From: Leptolyngbya subtilissima AS-A7
Lineage (GTDB): Bacteria > Cyanobacteriota > Cyanobacteriia > Phormidesmidales > Phormidesmidaceae
Assembly (NCBI RefSeq): GCF_039962255.1
Contig: NZ_JAMPKY010000008.1
Span: forward strand, 248,001-312,000
Reading direction: 5' to 3'
Length of the DNA: 64,000 bases
The notes under the pieces are model-generated. The model saw nothing but the letters and a program-made list of their open reading frames with translations, searched no databases and was not told where the DNA came from. Positions 17,276 through 26,266 of this stretch are shown in pieces. The translations under genes and the position numbers were made by a program. Each line of letters starts with the position of its first letter. Position 1 is the first letter of the stretch.

Positions 17276-18223
17276 ATGGCGACGGAAGCACTGGGCTGGT
17301 GGGGCGTACCCCTGGGCATCTTGGCCGGTACTTTGCGGGGCAGTGTGCCCTTTCTGCTGGTCAGTTTGGGTGAGTGCCTGACGGAGAAAAGCGGCAAAAT
17401 CAACCTTGGCCTAGAGGGTACCCTGCTGATGGGAGCGATGAGCGCCTACGCCGTCTCCTACCTAAGTTCGGGCATTGTTGGCCCTACCCTAGCGCCTTGG
17501 CTAGGAGTGCTGACGGCGGGGGTAGCGGGCATGGGGTTGGGGGCAATCCACGGGTGGCTGGCGCAGCAGCCCCGGGTCAACGATGTGGCGGTGGGCATCG
17601 CCATGATTATCTTTGGCGGCGGACTGGCCAACTTTTTGGGCAAGCCTTTCATTCAGCCCCAGGCTCCCCAGTTGCCCACGCTGGCGGCTGGTGGCTGGAG
17701 CAGCCTATCCCAGGTGCAGTCGGCGCTGCAAATTAGCCCGCTGTTTTTGCTGGGGGTGGCGATCGTGCCGTTAATGAGCTGGTTTTTCAAATCAACCCGC
17801 TGGGGTCTCTACGTGCGGGCCGTAGGCGACAGCCCCGATGCCGCCTTGGCCATGGGCATTTCGATCTTCTGGGTGCGCATGGCCAGCATTGTGGCGGGTA
17901 GCTTCTTGGCGGGAATTGGCGGGGCCAGCCTGTCGCTGTTTTACCCTGGCGTATGGACCGAGCGCATTTCCAGTGGGCAGGGGTTGATGGCGGTGGCCCT
18001 GGTTATTTTTGCGCGGTGGCAGCCGTGGCAGTGTCTATGGGCCTCACTGCTGTTTGGCGGAGCCCAGGCCCTAGGACCTGCGTTTCAGTCAGTGGGCATT
18101 GACTCGTACTATTACCTGTTTAACGCCGCCCCATACATTCTGACCCTGCTGATCATGATTGTCACCTGCTCACCTAAGCGCACCCTGACGGGCGCTCCGG
18201 GGTCTTTGGGGCAGAGCGATTAG
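17276..18223 (+). CDS. BMP-system ABC transporter permease 2 (YufQ-like)
   Basis: A 315-residue permease of the BPD_transp_2 family, with the glycine-rich LTEKSGKINLGLEGTLLMGA motif and the AVGDSPDAALAMGI cytoplasmic (EAA-like) loop. A GGGGAG lies just before the ATG at 17276. It completes the membrane part of the BMP importer. The expected duplicated ATPase gene (YufO-like) is not in the window, so it must be unlinked. Confidence 0.9.
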   Translation: MATEALGWWGVPLGILAGTLRGSVPFLLVSLGECLTEKSGKINLGLEGTLLMGAMSAYAVSYLSSGIVGPTLAPWLGVLTAGVAGMGLGAIHGWLAQQPRVNDVAVGIAMIIFGGGLANFLGKPFIQPQAPQLPTLAAGGWSSLSQVQSALQISPLFLLGVAIVPLMSWFFKSTRWGLYVRAVGDSPDAALAMGISIFWVRMASIVAGSFLAGIGGASLSLFYPGVWTERISSGQGLMAVALVIFARWQPWQCLWASLLFGGAQALGPAFQSVGIDSYYYLFNAAPYILTLLIMIVTCSPKRTLTGAPGSLGQSD

Positions 18224-18351
18224 CGGCCTGCCTTCTCATCTGAGGACCAAAGTATTCGCAGGATCACTGCAGTGGGATAATGAAAACCGGCGACCCTGAG
18301 GTGTTTGTCTTCCAACCCTGGCCGCCCTTGTACCTAGTTTGAGATATTCCC

Positions 18352-18768
18352 ATGACCCAAGCTGAGCAGCTCATTCGGATGGCAGAAGACGAGCTGACAG
18401 AGTACAGCACTGACGCCCGCAAGATTGAGAAACTGCGCCGCAAGTTTAGCTTTGCTGTGCCCTATCCCCAGCAGCAGGCCGTGCGGGAGGAAGTGGCAGC
18501 AAGCATTCCCAACAACTTTGTCGCAAAGCTGATTGAAGAAAACCGCCAGACGGTAGCCCTGCCCTTTTGGGGCATTGGCGGGTTGGGACTGCTGCTAGGT
18601 ATTTCAGGCCAGCAACCCCTGGATTTCATTGCTACGGGCATTGGGTTTTACGTAGCCTTTCAAGTGCAGAAGCTGGGCTGGGACTTGCAAGCCAAGCGTC
18701 TGGTGCTGCAAACTCTCGATGAGATCGATGCCAGCGTGAAGAATCCAGAGCCGGGGAAGGCCTCTTAG
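18352..18768 (+). CDS. Conserved-looking membrane protein, unknown function
   Basis: A 138-residue protein I do not recognise. Residues 1-60 are a charged helical region (DELTEYSTDARKIEKLRRKF); residues about 70-107 hold two hydrophobic stretches (LPFWGIGGLGLLLGI and PLDFIATGIGFYVAFQVQKL); the C-terminus is charged again. It could be a two-helix membrane protein with both ends in the cytoplasm. It follows the BMP operon after 128 bases. Confidence 0.65.
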   Translation: MTQAEQLIRMAEDELTEYSTDARKIEKLRRKFSFAVPYPQQQAVREEVAASIPNNFVAKLIEENRQTVALPFWGIGGLGLLLGISGQQPLDFIATGIGFYVAFQVQKLGWDLQAKRLVLQTLDEIDASVKNPEPGKAS

Positions 18769-19037
18769 GAGTTTTTCTGACTAGAAGCTGCCACAAAAGA
18801 GGTGCGGGGCCTGCACTCTTGAGAAGAAGCAAACAATGCAGATGTTTTCGCTCGCGGAATGGTCTTTGAGGCGATCGCCCAAGGAAACTATTGCCCCAAG
18901 TTCTGAGCCTGATGCGTTACGCTGGCGCGGTAGCGCATTCTGCACAACTCTAAAACCTACCTCGATAGCGATCCCCTGCTTTACGGCTGGGGCTGTTGCT
19001 AAGTGATATTGACAATCGGTATTTATTTTTCTCTGCT

Positions 19038-19817
19038 ATGGCTGCACCGCTCGCAAACCAAACCGTTTTGATTACCGGCGCTAGCAGCGGCATTGGGGCC
19101 GCCTGCGCTCGCCAGCTTGCCGCCGCTGGAGCGAGGCTAATTTTGGTTGCCCGTCGCCAGGCACCCCTAGAGGCGCTGGCGGCAGAACTTCAGCAACAGC
19201 ACTCCACTGAAGTACTGACGGTGGTGTTAGATGTGCGCCAGTCGGGAGCCGTCGGTGAAGCGATCGCAAACTTGCCTGATCCCTGGCAGGCGATCGACAT
19301 TTTGATCAACAACGCTGGGCTCAGTCGGGGGCTCGACAAACAGTACGAAGCGCCCCTAGAAGACTGGGAAGCCATGATCGACACCAACGTCAAAGGATTG
19401 CTCTACGTGACGCGGGCTGTGGTGCCGGGCATGGTGGCGCGCGGGCACGGCCACGTAGTGAATGTGGGCTCGATCGCTGGGCGGCAGACCTACCCCGGCG
19501 GCAGCGTCTACTGCGCCACCAAGGCCGCCGTTAGATCCCTATCAGAGGGGCTGAAGCTCGACCTATTGGGCACCCCGGTGCGGGTCACTAACATTGACCC
19601 AGGCTTAGTCGAAACCGAGTTCAGCCTGGTGCGCTTTGATGGCGATCGCGATCGCGCCCAGGGCGTTTACCAGGGTATGACTCCCCTGACCGGCGACGAT
19701 GTGGCCGACGTCATTGTGTTTGCCGTCACTCGCCCAGCCCACGTCAACATCAGCGATGTCATGCTGATGCCGACCGCCCAGGCCTCTGTATTTCACACCC
19801 ATCGGCAAGCTGAGTAG
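19038..19817 (+). CDS. SDR family oxidoreductase (YdfG-like)
   Basis: A short-chain dehydrogenase/reductase of about 259 residues. The nucleotide-binding motif VLITGASSGIGAACARQL, INNAGLSRG, and the active-site S...YCATK (GSVYCATKAAV) are all present. The fold and the C-terminal VADVIVFAVTRPAHVNISDV resemble YdfG-type NADP-dependent 3-hydroxy acid/serine dehydrogenases. The ATG at 19038 is preferred over an in-frame TTG at 18996, because the Rossmann fold begins immediately after it. Substrate unknown. Confidence 0.9.
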   Translation: MAAPLANQTVLITGASSGIGAACARQLAAAGARLILVARRQAPLEALAAELQQQHSTEVLTVVLDVRQSGAVGEAIANLPDPWQAIDILINNAGLSRGLDKQYEAPLEDWEAMIDTNVKGLLYVTRAVVPGMVARGHGHVVNVGSIAGRQTYPGGSVYCATKAAVRSLSEGLKLDLLGTPVRVTNIDPGLVETEFSLVRFDGDRDRAQGVYQGMTPLTGDDVADVIVFAVTRPAHVNISDVMLMPTAQASVFHTHRQAE

Positions 19818-19922
19818 TTCCCATTAGGTTGTTTTTTTGAGTTGGCCGCAAACACCTGAGCAGTCGATCACCGCTATACAATGGGCGATGGCACAATCAT
19901 CCCTTCACTCGCAATACCGACT

Positions 19923-20387
19923 ATGACCCTTTCCGTTGGCAACCCCGCTCCCGACTTTAGCCTGCCCGATGCTACCGGCAAGACCTATAGCCTGGCCGAC
20001 CTCAAGGGTCAGCGAGTGGTGCTGTACTTTTATCCCCGCGACAACACCCCCGGCTGCACCAAAGAAGCTTGTGGGTTCCGCGATCGCTACGCCGACTACC
20101 AGGGCAAGGATGCCATCGTGCTGGGGGTGAGTACCGACGATGCCAAGTCCCACAACAAGTTTATCGACAAGTTCAGCCTGCCCTTTCCGCTGCTGGTGGA
20201 TGAGGGCGGCGAAGTGGCCAGCCGCTATGGCGTTTATGGCCTGAAAAAGTTCATGGGTAAAGAATATATGGGTATTACCCGCAGCACCTTTATCATCGGC
20301 CCCGACGGCAATCTGGAGAAAGTCTATCTCAAGGTCAAAGCCGAAACCCATGCCGACGAGGTGCTGGCCGACTTGGAAACCCTTTAG
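19923..20387 (+). CDS. bcp: Thioredoxin-dependent peroxiredoxin, BCP type
   Basis: A 154-residue atypical two-cysteine peroxiredoxin. The peroxidatic cysteine is in YPRDNTPGCTKEACGFRD, with a second Cys five residues later; both are typical of the Bcp/PrxQ group, which reduces peroxides with thioredoxin. The start is taken at MTLSVGNPAPDFSLPD (19923) because upstream in-frame sequence has no family match. The NUDIX gene starts three bases after its stop, so the two are probably co-transcribed. Confidence 0.93.
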   Translation: MTLSVGNPAPDFSLPDATGKTYSLADLKGQRVVLYFYPRDNTPGCTKEACGFRDRYADYQGKDAIVLGVSTDDAKSHNKFIDKFSLPFPLLVDEGGEVASRYGVYGLKKFMGKEYMGITRSTFIIGPDGNLEKVYLKVKAETHADEVLADLETL

Positions 20388-20390
20388 CCC

Positions 20391-20846
20391 ATGGCTTACT
20401 TCGCCCATATTTTACGCACCCTGCTGGGGTTGCTGCTACGCCGCCCCATTCTCGGCACCTGCGTCATTCCGCTGCTAGCCAATGGCAATATTGTGCTGGT
20501 GCGCCGCCGTGACAACGGGCTGTGGAGCCTGCCCGGCGGCATTGTTGACTGGGGTGAAGATGTGATCACCTCTGCCGCCCGCGAGCTCAAAGAAGAAGCT
20601 GGGCTCCAGACCGTGGGACTAGAGCGTTTGGTGGGGGTATACTCCCAGCCGGGACGCGATCCCCGGTTTCATTCGGTGTGCGTGACGGTGGCGGTGCGGG
20701 TGACGGGCAAGCCTTATCCTGCTGATCCCCGTGAAATTTTAGAAGCCTCCGCCTTTAACCCCGACGAACTGCCCTGGGATCGCCTCTCCCACGACCACCG
20801 TCAGCATTTGCAAGATTTCTTTAAGGGAGAAACGGTTTTAGCCTAA
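20391..20846 (+). CDS. NUDIX hydrolase
   Basis: A 151-residue protein with a complete Nudix box, GGIVDWGEDVITSAARELKE followed by EAGL, where the glutamates coordinate Mg2+. The N-terminus (MAYFAHILRTLLGLLLRRPI) is hydrophobic and may sit at the membrane. The family hydrolyses nucleoside diphosphates linked to another moiety; the substrate cannot be told from sequence. Its start lies three bases after the bcp stop. Confidence 0.9.
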   Translation: MAYFAHILRTLLGLLLRRPILGTCVIPLLANGNIVLVRRRDNGLWSLPGGIVDWGEDVITSAARELKEEAGLQTVGLERLVGVYSQPGRDPRFHSVCVTVAVRVTGKPYPADPREILEASAFNPDELPWDRLSHDHRQHLQDFFKGETVLA

Positions 20847-20927
20847 GCTTTTGGGTAAGTTTGTTGGGTCTGACGGACTGGGCACTGCCCTCCGGTTACC
20901 CTAGTGCCATCTACCCACCGAGACCCT

Positions 20928-21788
20928 ATGCCGTTACCCGCCGAGATTCCGATTCGCACTGGCCGCATGAAGCTCCCCAGCGGCAACGTGTTTTGGCATG
21001 AGGGCGGTAAATCTCAGGCAGAAACGGTGATTTTCCTGCATGGGTCTTGGCAGGACAGCACCCAGTGGCTACCGGCCATGCAGTGCTTGGCTCCTCAATA
21101 CCACTGCCTAGCTCCCGATTTGCTGGGTTTTGGCGAGTCGTGGCGAGAGGGAAAAGCTTACTCGGTAGCCTTTCAGGTGGAAGCATTGCACAGCTGGCTG
21201 AGCGCTCTGCGCATTCATCGCTTTCGGTTAGTGGGCCATTCTCTAGGAGCCTGGGTAGCAGGCCAGTATGCTCTCACCTACTCCGACCAGGTGCAGAGCC
21301 TAACGGTGCTGGCCCCCGAAGGAGTGAACGATCGCGCTTTACGAGGCCGCTGGCAGCGCGATCGCTGGCTGGTTGCCCCCTGGTCGCCCCTGTCTTTGGT
21401 GCTGCCCTGGCTGGGTAATGCCGCCTGGGTCAAAGCACTGCGCGATCGCCGCCGCTGTCTGCGCCAGTCTCCTGCCGCCTGCAAGACGCTGTTTCAGCGT
21501 CGCACTGCCGCTATCAATGGTGAACTGCTACACCAGGGGCTAGAACAACTTTGGCTGCCGACCTTGGTGCTAGAGGCTGCCGCCGCTGACTCCGTGACCC
21601 ACCAGCTCACCCATGCTTGGCTGCGCCTACTGCCCGATCCGCAGTACCGCGAACTCACCGCCGTCGATACGCCCTTAGGCGTCGATGAGCAGGAGTTTGC
21701 GGCAGCGATCGATCAGCTCAAGCTCCCCGATTTACCCTTTCAGGTGCGTAAGGTACCCCCCGCCCCGCCCCGGTCGACAGTGCCTTAG
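20928..21788 (+). CDS. Alpha/beta hydrolase
   Basis: About 286 residues with the alpha/beta-hydrolase fold: oxyanion region VIFLHGSWQDSTQW, nucleophile elbow LVGHSLGAWVAGQYAL (Ser in GHSLG), and a cap region rich in Trp and Arg (LRDRRRCLRQSP). The ATG at 20928 or an in-frame GTG at 20904 could start it; no strong ribosome-binding site decides. Its 3' end overlaps the next, opposite gene by four bases. Substrate unknown. Confidence 0.88.
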   Translation: MPLPAEIPIRTGRMKLPSGNVFWHEGGKSQAETVIFLHGSWQDSTQWLPAMQCLAPQYHCLAPDLLGFGESWREGKAYSVAFQVEALHSWLSALRIHRFRLVGHSLGAWVAGQYALTYSDQVQSLTVLAPEGVNDRALRGRWQRDRWLVAPWSPLSLVLPWLGNAAWVKALRDRRRCLRQSPAACKTLFQRRTAAINGELLHQGLEQLWLPTLVLEAAAADSVTHQLTHAWLRLLPDPQYRELTAVDTPLGVDEQEFAAAIDQLKLPDLPFQVRKVPPAPPRSTVP

Positions 21789-22528
21789 CTCTCCACGGGG
21801 CTAGTGGCCAACGTCGCCATCAGCAGTTGAGACAGTTCTTCGGCCCGATTGAGCACCATGAGATGGCCGCCACCGGGCACAACCACATCGGCACTGCGGT
21901 AGCCAAAGGGAAAGATGCGATCGCTGCTGCCGTGAATGTGGACTAGATGCTCAGGCACCACCTGATTGCGCCAACCCACCACCTGATTGATAGCCCACTT
22001 GAGAAAACAGGGGTCAGTATCGACCAACACCTGCTTGAACAGGGAGCAGTCATCGCGGTTGTTGAGGCCAAATAGCCAGTTTAAAAGCCCGTGTACCACC
22101 CACAGCAACTGCTTAAAGGGCACCACCAGCTGCACCGGCAGCCAGCGAAACACCTTGTAGTAGGCCGGAATCTGCGCCCCCGTAGTCGCGCTAGAAATCA
22201 CAATCACCTGCTGCGGGCGGCAGAGCTTCGCCATTTCAATCGCCATCAACCCACCAAAGGAAAGCCCCACAAAAATAGGGTTTTCTACCGTGACCTGGGT
22301 CAGCAACCGCTGGGCATACTGCTCGATGGACTCGTGGCGCTCGGGGCGCTGCCATAAAATATGCACCGGGCGATAGCCCTCTAGCTGCAAGCGCTGAAAC
22401 ACTCGCCAGTCGGCACCGAGACCGCTGATGAAGTAGATTTCGCGCTCGGCGATCGCAACGTTGCCCTCAGTTGCGATCGCCGGATCTTCAGTCTTGCCCT
22501 TAGAAGGGGATGTGGCGGTGCCAACCAT
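21785..22528 (-). CDS. Alpha/beta hydrolase
   Basis: A 247-residue protein. After a polar lead (residues 1-28), EIYFISGLGADWRVFQRLQL begins the hydrolase fold; the elbow is IFVGLSFGGLMAIEMAKL with Ser in GLSFGG, and a C-terminal VHIHGSSDRIFPFGY with Asp, then PGGGHLMV with His, supply the other triad members. It is not closely similar to the neighbouring hydrolase facing it. It overlaps that gene tail-to-tail by four bases. Its own upstream neighbour is the phasin-like gene, seven bases away on the same strand. Confidence 0.87.
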   Translation of the reverse strand: MVGTATSPSKGKTEDPAIATEGNVAIAEREIYFISGLGADWRVFQRLQLEGYRPVHILWQRPERHESIEQYAQRLLTQVTVENPIFVGLSFGGLMAIEMAKLCRPQQVIVISSATTGAQIPAYYKVFRWLPVQLVVPFKQLLWVVHGLLNWLFGLNNRDDCSLFKQVLVDTDPCFLKWAINQVVGWRNQVVPEHLVHIHGSSDRIFPFGYRSADVVVPGGGHLMVLNRAEELSQLLMATLATSPVES

Positions 22529-22535
22529 ACTTGCC

Positions 22536-22913
22536 TTAGCTCTTGAGCAACTCGATCTCGCGACGAATTGCCGCCAACTCTAGGGTCAGTGCCTCTAGGT
22601 CGCTCTGCACACCGGTGTCGACTACGGGGCTGGCCACGGTGGTAATCGTGGTCTCACCGGCGGCCGGACCAGAGCTGCCAAAGGGGTTAGGCATTTGGCT
22701 GAGCAACCCATCCACAAACTGCCGGGCCTCGCGCTCGGTGATCTCGCCTTTAACCTCTAGCTCTTCGGTGAGACGGTTGACATCGCCGCCCAGGGCAGAA
22801 AATTTTTGGTTCGAAGTTTCGGGATCCTGTATGGCCTCAATTAACGATGCGGTGGCCCCGAGAGTAACGCGAATTCCCTTCTGCAGGGTTTGAGACAGGT
22901 CATCAGGGTTCAT
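22536..22913 (-). CDS. Phasin-like coiled-coil protein
   Basis: About 125 residues. MNPDDLSQTLQKGIRVTLGA and SLIEAIQDPETSN, followed by ITEREARQFVDGLLSQMPNP, are reminiscent of the COG3937 phasin-like proteins, and the C-terminus (LEALTLELAAIRREIELLKS) is a heptad coiled coil. The ATG at 22913 gives the conserved start; an in-frame ATG at 22937 would add eight residues. Its gene is seven bases upstream of the hydrolase gene and likely co-transcribed. A role in granule or polymer binding is only a family suggestion. Confidence 0.72.
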   Translation of the reverse strand: MNPDDLSQTLQKGIRVTLGATASLIEAIQDPETSNQKFSALGGDVNRLTEELEVKGEITEREARQFVDGLLSQMPNPFGSSGPAAGETTITTVASPVVDTGVQSDLEALTLELAAIRREIELLKS

Positions 22914-23092
22914 AGCTTGCTGCCTTAAAAACTTCAAATCAAGCGCTTGAGGGTCAAAGCGGACCGCGCCAAGCGCAACCAGTACCGCTTTGGCGGCCTT
23001 TGGCGCTCATATTCTATCGCGCCCCTCCCGTCAGATGTAGCATCTCAGGCTACTATCCCACCTGAGGTAGAGGGAGGCGATCTATGGCCCCC

Positions 23093-23431
23093 TTAGCCCA
23101 GGTAGGTGATGACGTCGTCGTAAATCTGCGACAGCTCGGCCTCAGTAGTGACGCGAATGCGATCGTCCCGCAGGGTCAATAGCACCTTAGCCGCAAAGGG
23201 GCTAGGCCAAATATTAGGATTGCAAAACACCTCCAGAAACACCTCACCGCTGTGGCGATACTCCATCGGCGACTGGGGAGTCCGACGACCGGTCTCTCCA
23301 CCTTGGGCAGCGGCGCTTTTCAGCGTGGTCATCAGCTCGTCTAGGGAGGCCTTGAGAGACTGGGCCGCTTCGACCGAAAAGGTAAAGCGAACAGATCCCT
23401 GGGGTAGGTTGAGGGTGAGGGGGGCGCTCAT
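23093..23431 (-). CDS. Hypothetical protein, cytoplasmic
   Basis: A 112-residue protein starting MSAPLTLNLPQGSVRFTFSV. It has alternating hydrophobic strands, then VFLEVFCNPNIWPSPFAAKV and a C-terminal IYDDVITYLG. There is no signal or membrane segment. I do not recognise the family, although it looks like a compact, conserved cyanobacterial protein. The frame is open upstream to 23509, but the ATG at 23431 gives the better N-terminus. Confidence 0.65.
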   Translation of the reverse strand: MSAPLTLNLPQGSVRFTFSVEAAQSLKASLDELMTTLKSAAAQGGETGRRTPQSPMEYRHSGEVFLEVFCNPNIWPSPFAAKVLLTLRDDRIRVTTEAELSQIYDDVITYLG

Positions 23432-23946
23432 GGGTGCAGTACTCGTTGCGATCGGTAAATAAATATGGCCGTCGATTTGGCTTTGCCCCTGAGGCCAAAA
23501 ACGCTTCATTCAGTGGAAGTTAGTCCAGCCAAACGGCAAGGCCACCCCATTGTGTCACCTGGCGGCCAGAGTTGGGCACCCAAAGCGGCGATCGCCCCCA
23601 CTCCATCACCCCTTTCGCCCAGCATCGCCCTGGGTCTCTATCGTCAAACATAACGATAAGTTACGTTATATATCCTGCTGTGGCACAACGCTGGTTTGTA
23701 TATAGCCACCTAGAGCGAGAGTTAAATCCCAAAGAAAACCCTAAAGCTTTGCCAAATCAAGGGTTGACCTCTCTAAAGTGGTAAGCAACGACCCAGGTAC
23801 GAGGACTAAAGTGTGTATTTAGTTCTGTAATCCTCCACCTGAGTGTTTACTCCTACAGGTCTTCGACCGGAGCAGCTTGGGAGCAACACCCAAAACCGCC
23901 GTCCGAAGCCCGCCCCCAGATCGCATTGCTCACCGCTGGAGATGGC
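23432..23946. promoter_or_regulatory. Divergent intergenic region upstream of ctaA
   Basis: About 515 bases between the hypothetical gene (-) and ctaA (+). It contains a more AT-rich stretch near 23640-23830, with a possible -35 TTGACC at about 23763 but no confident -10 at the right spacing. Short open frames here have no protein-like features. Nothing else is recognised. Confidence 0.4.
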
Positions 23947-24954
23947 ATGGCCGCAAATTTCCCCTCACTTTTATCTCCGGCTACAGCCCGTGAAGCGCTG
24001 TGGCCCAACGCTAACGCTGCCCCCACCCCGGTCGATCGCATTCGTCGACTGGTCTGGAAGATTGCCGTGGCCACCCTCGCCCTGATGGCCGTAGGCAGCG
24101 CCACTCGAGTGATGAATGCAGGTTTGGCCTGCCCCGACTGGCCCCTGTGCTACGGCCAATTGGTGCCCCAGCAGCAGATGAACCTCCAGGTATTTTTAGA
24201 GTGGTTCCACCGGCTCGATGCCGCCCTAATTGGTCTCAGCACCCTGTGGCTGGTTGCTCTCAGCCTATGGTATCGGCGGCAGGTACCCGGCTGGCTGCCC
24301 TGGGCAGCGGTGGGCGCACTAGCGCTCATTGGCATGCAGGGAGCGCTCGGAGGCCTGACGGTAACCCAGCTGCTGCGCTTCGACATTGTCACCGCCCACC
24401 TAGGTACGGCGCTGCTATTCTTTAGCGCCATGCTCGTCATTGCCTGCTGTCTGCTGCCCTATCGCAGCACTGGCACGGTGGGCCGTCTGCCCTGGCTGGG
24501 CTTAGCAACGCTGGCCGTGGTGTATACCCAATGTTTGTTGGGGGGCTTGGTGGGGTCACGCTGGGCCGCTCACCAGTGCCTGGGGCTCAAGGAGCTGTGC
24601 CAGGTGATGAATAGCCATCTGCTAGGCATTTTGCCCACCACTGCTATGGTGCTGGCGCTCACCTGGACGGTGTGGCGGACCCCTGCGCTTACCTATCCCC
24701 TGCGGCGATTGGGCAGCTTGGTTAGCATGCTGCTGGTGCTTCAACTCGTCATGGGAATTGCTACTTTTCGGCTCCGGCTGCAGATCGAACCTTTGACCGT
24801 AGCCCACCACACCCTGGGGGCAGCGCTGGTCGGCACCCTGGTGTGCTTCACCGTGCTGGCCTGGCGCGATCGCCTCGACCCTATCCCCAGTGAGCCTCGC
24901 TTCGGCGCTGACGATACACTGCTAGCCTCTACGCCTTCTGCTGTCGAGGCATAA
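23947..24954 (+). CDS. ctaA: Heme A synthase (COX15/CtaA)
   Basis: A 335-residue integral membrane protein with eight hydrophobic segments that converts heme O to heme A for the aa3-type cytochrome oxidase. Family marks are GSATRVMNAGLACPDWPLCY with its cysteine pair, the heme-ligand histidine in EWFHRLDAALIG, a second in TAHLGTALLFF, and the C-terminal AHHTLGAALVG. The ATG at 23947 follows GGAG; an in-frame TTG at 23926 is the alternative. ctaB follows after 90 bases in the same direction. Confidence 0.93.
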   Translation: MAANFPSLLSPATAREALWPNANAAPTPVDRIRRLVWKIAVATLALMAVGSATRVMNAGLACPDWPLCYGQLVPQQQMNLQVFLEWFHRLDAALIGLSTLWLVALSLWYRRQVPGWLPWAAVGALALIGMQGALGGLTVTQLLRFDIVTAHLGTALLFFSAMLVIACCLLPYRSTGTVGRLPWLGLATLAVVYTQCLLGGLVGSRWAAHQCLGLKELCQVMNSHLLGILPTTAMVLALTWTVWRTPALTYPLRRLGSLVSMLLVLQLVMGIATFRLRLQIEPLTVAHHTLGAALVGTLVCFTVLAWRDRLDPIPSEPRFGADDTLLASTPSAVEA

Positions 24955-25044
24955 CAGCGCTTTCTATTACAAGAGTTTTCATCCACTCCTCTAGGCGTAT
25001 TTAGCTGTCAACTACGGTTTTTAGAACCATTTAGGACTTTTTGC

Positions 25045-26025
25045 ATGAATCAGACCACCACATGGAATGCCCCCACTCGGCACCACGAGACCTTTAAGGC
25101 CGTTGTGCAGAGCTATGTGCAGCTTACCAAACCCCGCATTATTCCCCTGCTGCTGATTGAGACAGCGGCGGCCATGTGGGTGGCGAGCCAGGGCGAGATC
25201 GACCCGGTGCTGCTGATGGTAACTCTGCTGAGCGGCACCCTGGCAGCAGCTTCGGCTCAGACCATCAACTGCGTCTACGATCGCGACATTGATTTCGATA
25301 TGGAGCGCACCCGTCACCGTCCCATTCCCTCCGGGCGCATTCAGGTGCGCGACGCGCTAGTGTTTGCTGGGGTGCTGGCAGCCCTGTCTTTTGGCCTCCA
25401 AGCCTGGGTAGCCAACCTGCTCAGCGCCGGGCTGGCCATGCTGGGCATTGTTATCTACGTAGGAGTCTACACCCTATGGCTGAAGCGGTCTTCGCCTCAA
25501 AACATCGTGATCGGCGGTGCCGCTGGAGCGATTCCGCCCCTGGTAGGCTGGGCTGCAGTGACGGGCGATCTACCCCTGGCCGCATGGTTGTTCTTTGCGA
25601 TCGTGTTCATCTGGACACCGCCCCACTTTTGGGGGCTGGCCATGCTAATTCAAGATGAATACGCCAAGGTCAACGTGCCCATGATGCCGGTGATCGCAGG
25701 CGACGAGGCCACAGCGCAGCAGATCTGGTACTACACCCTGGTGTTGGTGCCCCTGACGCTGATGATGACGTTTCCCCTGGGAGCAACCGGCGCAGTGTAT
25801 GCGGCGATCGCCCTAATGCTGGGAGGTATGTTTATTCAACGAGCCTGGGCATTGCTGCAAGCGCCGAGCGATCGCGACCTGGCTAAGGGACTGTTCAAGT
25901 TCTCGATTCTCTACATGATGCTGCTATCGGCCGGCATGGTGGTCGATAGCTGGCCCGTGACTCGTGCCCTGGTGGCCAGCGTATTGGGTCATCTAAAGCC
26001 GTTGGTGAGCATGCTGCCGTTTTAA
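25045..26025 (+). CDS. ctaB: Protoheme IX farnesyltransferase
   Basis: A 326-residue UbiA-family membrane prenyltransferase that makes heme O from heme B and farnesyl diphosphate. The two aspartate-rich regions are visible: [20 protein letters not shown] in loop 2 and the [20 protein letters not shown] segment in loop 6. About nine transmembrane helices. It works directly before CtaA in the pathway and is adjacent to it here. The downstream exporter genes are about 240 bases away. Confidence 0.95.
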   Translation: MNQTTTWNAPTRHHETFKAVVQSYVQLTKPRIIPLLLIETAAAMWVASQGEIDPVLLMVTLLSGTLAAASAQTINCVYDRDIDFDMERTRHRPIPSGRIQVRDALVFAGVLAALSFGLQAWVANLLSAGLAMLGIVIYVGVYTLWLKRSSPQNIVIGGAAGAIPPLVGWAAVTGDLPLAAWLFFAIVFIWTPPHFWGLAMLIQDEYAKVNVPMMPVIAGDEATAQQIWYYTLVLVPLTLMMTFPLGATGAVYAAIALMLGGMFIQRAWALLQAPSDRDLAKGLFKFSILYMMLLSAGMVVDSWPVTRALVASVLGHLKPLVSMLPF

Positions 26026-26266
26026 GTTGAAATGGTGGGACATCCGTGCATTTCTTTAGGCAGGTCTAGTAAACGCGGCAGCTGCCCCATGGACACAATA
26101 TGTCGTTGCGGTAGACCCTCCGTAGTGTGAAGGTTGTATGGGTAGGTGGGCTACTCGGTGAAATCCAAAATTCCCGATTTAGAAAAAAATCCTGCCCCCC
26201 TTCGCCCAAAGGAGTTCTGTAGAATAACCAGTGTAGGAACCAATACGTTTGGGGTTAGCTCTACAG

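Noticed and set aside
18836-19006. A 56-codon open frame upstream of the SDR gene
   Set aside because: Composition and lack of any family signal suggest chance; a neighbouring frame with a protein-like fragment ends after 27 codons, so no gene is claimed.
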